Assembly (NCBI GenBank): GCA_949128115.1
Contig: OX421961.1
Span: 87,341,277-87,405,276 of the forward strand
Length of the DNA: 64,000 nt
Direction of reading: 5' to 3'
Source: Anaspis maculata
Lineage: Eukaryota; Arthropoda; Insecta; Coleoptera; Scraptiidae
Part shown: one piece after another, positions 59,201-64,000 of the stretch
How the letters are laid out: each line of letters opens with the position of its first letter
Position numbering within the stretch: position 1 is the stretch's first letter
The notes under the pieces: model-generated
Databases searched by the model: none
What the model saw: only the letters and a program-made list of their open reading frames with translations
Told to the model about the DNA's origin: nothing
Translations under genes and position numbers: made by a program

Positions 59201-60986
59201 TAAAACCGACGGAATGGATTATCATAGCCACCTTATAAGTACCTAAGTGGGTCGAACTGGTAGAACGCGAACGGTATTATAATCGTAGTTTGCTTCCAAA
59301 TGTGCGCATAATAATTTTTTAAACTGCACGGTAAACTTTTATACCTTAGCAAGACTTAATATCTCGCTTATAGTTTTAAATAGCCATGCCTAGAGATAGC
59401 CCCAGCGAAAAATCTAATTTGTGTACTTTACATATTGCGCGCCGCCATAGTTGTGATGTGGATTTAATAGATATAAAGTGAATGCGAGAGGATAATTAAA
59501 AGACGCCAGATAAGTCTGGAAAGATTCGTATAGGAAGGCTGACGGAGGCGTCGTTGACAGTGCGGCAAGGGGTTCTTCACCGGCTGCTGCTGTACACCGT
59601 CCTGTTTAGTGATTTCCCCTGAGTGATATCGATTGGGGAATGCAACACCTACCTGATGCTTTACACTGTCGTTTCTGTGTTTTTTCGCCATATTCATGAA
59701 CTCATTTTTTGCTCTGATTAAAAACTTTGAAGCTCGATTTTTCGAGACACCATATCAGTCGGATCAGGCCGAAGTCAGTCTGCTGCAGCGGACTCATAAG
59801 CAGTTTCATATTCCCCCAACTTCACCAGAGCAGTATAGCTTTCATAAGTGGCACACAACTGTGTAGACAAACTGCTTGTGGATGAAATAAAAGTAGCCTC
59901 CGAGGTGCAATCTACCATACCTCGAATGATACAAAAATCGCTGAAATGCTCCTCTCCACTGGTTCCTTTAATACTTCCTCCATTCATCCGCAATTATTTT
60001 CCTTCCGAGATTTCAAATAATACCAACACACGCTTTTTAATCTGGCCCCTGTTTCCGCTTCATCGATTAGGCTGTAATTCGCAGAACAGTGCTGGAGAAG
60101 TCTATGAAGACTAATCTAATGGACTTCAACTCCAAACCAACGGGCGTGGATTGCTGGATTGGAAAACTGCATGTATACTTACTTATACGAGCTAGGAGAG
60201 GTGACGGAATCTGAACCTAATTTGTATTTTGAACTCAATCTCGAATTAATTAAAATGCAGAGAGAGTTTATTCTCTGGAAAAAATCAGCGCCAACGGCCT
60301 GCTGCTGCTGCTGCTGATAAAATTCACCATCCCGCTATTAAGTAACGTTGGAGCATGCATAAATAAAGCCTTCTCGGTGAAGTATGTAAATGACTCAACT
60401 TCTTCGATACATAATCAGTTCTTGTCAAGGCGATGGACACGGCTGGATGAACATTAATGTATTGACAATAACGTCAAAAACATTCCATCTGAACACGGGG
60501 TATGAAATTAAAACAAGAGAGACGGTTAGGTATTCCGTAATTATTCTAAAATCGGGCAGATCCAAATCCGTTATAAATTGATTAAAAGTCTTGGATTAGA
60601 TTACGTGAGCGGCAATGTCGGAACACTTTGATGAACTGCTTGATACATCAGTCGGGCGAGAGCCCTCTGTACGCTCAGCTGAGCTGCTTCACCAGAAAAA
60701 CCCTCTGGACATTGTTATGTGGACCACCAGTGTCAGACAAAAGGGGGCGATTGGGGCGGTTCGCCCAGGAGCCCAGGGTCTCAGTCATCTCACGGGACCT
60801 CTGACTCATCTTTTCTGTAAAATAAACTACTCCCGAAAATTGGAAACAATATAAAATTTTCAATTTTTCCCCAAGCGTTTTTCTGCATTATTCAATGAGG
60901 TAATATTGTTTTTCTTTTTCCCACTTGATATTTGCCTTGACAGGCCCTATATGACAACAGTTTTGGAGCCCGACACACTACACATA
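59201..60986. other. Unique stretch with one degenerate exon candidate
   Basis: Apart from 59653-59993 (separate entry) nothing is recognisable. A (GCT)6 microsatellite lies at about 60301-60318. A GC-richer 79-codon frame at 60615-60854 is unidentified. Confidence 0.4.
59653..59993 (-). pseudogene. Exon-like segment with TPR-like pattern, one stop (weak)
   Basis: On the minus strand one frame runs from ATG at 59993 through YESYTALVKLGEYETAYESA, meets a TGA at 59775-59777, and stays open on the other side (LRPDPTDMVSRKIELQSF, then AKNEFMNMAKKHRND) up to CATCAG followed by GTAGGTGTT, a good donor at 59652. The spacing KLGEYETAYESAAAD.LRPDP resembles a tetratricopeptide helix pair. The single stop in an otherwise long frame suggests an inactivated copy or a sequence variant. 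The protein is not identified and chance is possible. Confidence 0.3.
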
Positions 60987-62223
60987 CAGGGTGATTCACC
61001 ACCAAATGGACATAGCTTGAGGGTAAGTCCAGTTTCTCCAGGCGAACCAGGATCTGAATTCGAAATTTCTATAAATTGTTCGTTTCGAAGCTACAGGGTG
61101 ATTCATGTATTTCGTTGAATTTTTTGACAAGCTGTATCTTCAGAACGACTTAATGGATTCGATTGAAATTTTGTAAGTTAATTCTTCTATTGACAGCTGA
61201 CACATCACCTTATCAAACAGTTCGAAATTTCCAGGGCCGCCTTTGGAAAAAAAACTTCGAAGCTTTTTTCAAAAAAAGATATTCTGTGTGCATATTTTTC
61301 AGAATTCAGTTTCATATTCGAGAACCATATGAAACATGCTAATAATATCGCAAAAAAAATTGCTTGGCACCATTGAGCTGTTAATAAAATTTTGATGATC
61401 CTGAAAATTTTTGAGGTTATGATTTTTGGTAAATTGCTAATTCGAAATATTTGCAAATGATCTATTATGACCTTGAATTTCAGCCGTTTCGTCAAAAAAA
61501 TTGAAAAAAAATTTTTCACGTTTTTTCGGTTTCAAAAAAAAATTTCATCGGAATTTAAAAAAAAAATTGTTACGTTCCTCAACTTCACTTCTATCCCACA
61601 TTGAGCTGAAATTGAGGGACGTGACATAAATTTTTCGAAAATTTTGCTGAATTTTTTTGTTGCACCTAGTTAGTTGGTCACTGAAAAACGTTGAAAATTT
61701 TTTTTTATTTTTTTGACGAAACGGCTGAAATTTAAGGCCATGATAGATCATCTGTGAATATTTCAAATTATCAATTCACAAAAAATCCTAACCTTGAAAA
61801 TTTTCAGGATTATCACAATTTTATTGACAGCTCAATGGTGCCAAGCAATTTTTTTTGCGATACTTGAAGCATGTTTTATGAAGTTTCTGAATGTGAAAAA
61901 AAAAATAGAAAAATATACATACAGAACGTCTTTTTTGGAAAAAAACTTGAAAGTTTTTTTTATCAAGCCCGGTCCTGGAAATTTCGAACTGCTTGATTAG
62001 GCGATGTGTCAATTATCAATAGTAGAATTAACTTACAAAATTTCAATCGAATCCATTGGATCATTCTAAAGATATGGCTTATTTAAAAAATCGACAAAAT
62101 ACATTAATCACCCTGTAACTTCAAAACGAACAGCGTTAGAAAATTTTCAAAGCCAGATTCTGGTTTGCCTAAAAAAACTGGATCTACCCTCAGGCTATGT
62201 CCATTTGGTGGTGAATCACCCTG
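60987..62223. mobile_element. Foldback MITE K, outer element, 1237 bp
   Basis: TA-CAGGGTGATTCACCACCAAA at the left and TTTGGTGGTGAATCACCCTG-TA at the right. The outer arms are both 106 bp (60987-61092, 62118-62223); between them lies a complete second foldback flanked by its own TA. Without it the outer one would be a palindrome of about 214 bp. No coding capacity. Confidence 0.85.
61094..62115. mobile_element. Foldback MITE inside K, 1022 bp
   Basis: Starts TA-CAGGGTGATTCATGTATTT, ends AATACATTAATCACCCTG-TA. The arms reach almost to the centre (about 61600), sharing GATTCGATTGAAATTTTGTA, TTGACAGCT, GTGCCAAGCAATTTTTTTTG in inverse. Very little loop remains (about 100 bp at most). Confidence 0.85.
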
Positions 62224-62225
62224 TA

Positions 62226-63591
62226 GGTGATAACGTGTCTGTATCACGCAGCCTCTCACCATTCACTTACAAGTTTTGCAATTAGTAAAATTACTATTAT
62301 AATAATTATGAAGTGGAAAAAGTGTGAATTCGGAACACTCGGGCATTTGAGGCTTTTGGGGCCTCGACCTCGGACATAAGAAGGTCAGGGGTCTCGCAAG
62401 CCTTCAAAGTTTTGAGTGTTTTATTACCAAAATCAAGGGTAATAGTATATTAGATACCGACACGGGAAATGCATTATTACTGCTAAGGGTAATGATAGCT
62501 AGAATAACACATTAACCGTGGAGGTACGTATACGATTTTACCCACAAAACACAAAAACACTAATGATAATTGGTGGAATAAAATGATAATTCTCGAACAA
62601 ATCTTAATACGAAGTAGGCATCGATGGAAGTTAGGTGGCTTTGAAAATTGACATGGCAAAAACGTAGAAAACCTTTTGCCAACCAAAAATCACGGCCGGC
62701 ACAAAAGTGCCTGCAGAGTTTTCAAAAACTGGGCCAGCCGCAAAGACGCCAGACATCAGTAGTGCCCGTGGTTCGCATAAAGATACCGCATTTAATGATT
62801 AAAGCAAGCCATTTGGTACAGTTGTCTTGAGACCTATTTGAACGATTTGGCCCGTAGTTCCTAAAAAAATTTCGATGCGGGCCCAAACTTGGGGGGGGGA
62901 GAAGTAAAAATAGGGAAAACTCTTTAAAATAATTCCTTGACCTACAAATCCGTTTTTGAGGTCGATACAGAGCTATTTGCCTCTAATTAGTATGACCTAA
63001 GTACCCACCTCACGATGCCGCTACCGGAAGTCGAAAAATAGGCGCCATTTTGGAAAAAAAATAGTCAAATTCAGAAACCAAGAAAAGGTCTTGTGTGGGG
63101 TGTCTTTTTCAATGTTTTCTGGGTTGCTGAGTACGATTATGATAGGTAAAATACGATTTATGCTACGGGGTGGAAGAAACTAAAACTACCTATGATCATT
63201 TGCCATTAACGAGTGACTATAAATTTGGCATTTTTTATTGGTTAATGTTTTATTGGTATTTATTAACATTTTGTCTTGATTTAACCTCATCTTGATCTCA
63301 ATTTGTTTTGACCAAAACTCTTGTTATAAAAATTATATATTTTTAGAAACCATGAATTGAATTAAACTGAATTGAATGTGTAAAATACAAGGTAAAATAC
63401 GATCTGAGTTACAAGTCTGAAGTAACTATAACTACCCCATGAGGATAGGGTACCTACCTAGTTCTTGAGGGTAGAAATAGCAAACAGCAATGATACGTAA
63501 ACGTATTCAGCAGTCTTGGAAAAATGTATTAACATTGCACATGATCACAATATTTTTTCATTCGTTTACTGACCGTCAGATTTAACGAAGA
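62226..63591. other. Unique AT-rich stretch
   Basis: No transposon ends or genes recognised. AGGTAAAATACGAT occurs at about 63142 and 63391. Confidence 0.35.
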
Positions 63592-63868
63592 CTAACACCG
63601 ACGCCGGTGAATGCTGTCTTTCAGTATACCGGAAATTTTGCCGAACCCCTGTGTGTTCCAACACCAGGGTAGGGATTTTCAACGACCATCAACATCGCAT
63701 GGGGTCGGCACCATCGTTCGTATTTTACGTGCTATGCGACACACAGTCTTGAATTTAGCAAGCATTCCAACTGAATCAAGAAGCTTGTTTTCGAGGCGAG
63801 AATCCGCGAAAATCAAACCCGCGACCTTTGGAGTGGTAGTCGAACGCGCATACTACCACACCACAAGC
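63592..63868 (-). mobile_element. tRNA-derived SINE copy 3, full-length
   Basis: Minus strand: the head GCTTGTGGTGTGGTAGTATG (from 63868) and a B-box-like GGTTTGATTTT (about 63809-63819), the body with CGCATAGCACGTAAAATACG, GTCGTTGAAAATCCC and TTGGAACACACAGG, and the 3' end AGCATTCACCGGCGTCGGTG then TTAG. Copies 1, 2 and the 6668 fragment share this body. The tRNA part has drifted from copy 1 (GGTAGTATGC against GGTGGTCAGC), so subfamilies may exist. Confidence 0.8.
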
Positions 63869-64000
63869 TCCTCATATCACAATTAATTATTGTGCTCCAT
63901 AAAATGAGAAAAGATATAACTTTCAATAAAAAAAATAAACAATGTCCATCTTGAACTTGGATATTACTCTCTTCTAGATCATTTAAAGTTTTCACAGGCC

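Noticed and set aside
1..64000. Bacterial-style features (operons, ribosome binding sites, CRISPR)
   Set aside because: Gene density, transposon types and splice-like signals are those of an animal genome; no regular spacer-repeat array exists.

Overview
This is eukaryotic, intron-era DNA with low gene density, and it carries almost no intact coding capacity. The transposon mix suggests an arthropod, most likely an insect: Tc/mariner-like foldback elements at TA targets, a tRNA-derived SINE, several decayed LINEs, SWIM and THAP-type zinc-finger fragments, and the recurrent motif GGTACCTA. A hemipteran would fit, but that is inference. No bacterial, plasmid or viral genes, CRISPR arrays, rRNA genes or complete tRNA genes were seen.

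Layout. 0-3.3 kb: a 3.2-kb foldback element with 28-bp perfect termini and 10-bp flanking direct repeats. 3.3-8.1 kb: old repeat debris, one truncated foldback and one SINE tail. 8.1-8.65 kb: a 46/47-bp minisatellite. 12.7 kb: a SWIM zinc-finger fragment. 13.9-18.3 kb: four foldback elements in a row, two with recognisable transposase remnants (a DDE C-terminal part and an HTH N-terminal part). 21.0-24.1 kb: a 3.15-kb palindromic element made of concentric terminal inverted repeats. 24-29 kb: mostly unique, with two weak divergent exon candidates.

29.2-34.9 kb: a family called R here, holding a 0.55-kb MITE and a 4.16-kb element, the latter itself holding a 0.7-kb MITE. Its inverted second copy at 42.6-44.4 kb has no insertions but has expanded an internal ~265-bp unit to five copies. 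38.5-40.1 kb: two tandem repeat types ending in clustered GGACAATTCTTCGC boxes. 46.6-47.4 kb: a LINE fragment. 48.3-54.5 kb: a 6.2-kb foldback inserted inside the reading frame of another LINE, whose two halves remain on either side. 57.8-59.2 kb: SINEs, one split by a LINE with a 10-bp target duplication. 61.0-62.2 kb: a foldback containing another foldback exactly at its centre.

How it works together: no pathway is encoded. What the window records is insertion history, with at least five insertion events whose order can be read from nesting, and many long hairpins that could feed a small-RNA pathway. Possible host exons are short, low-confidence and listed as such. Names for element families are mine, used only for this window.
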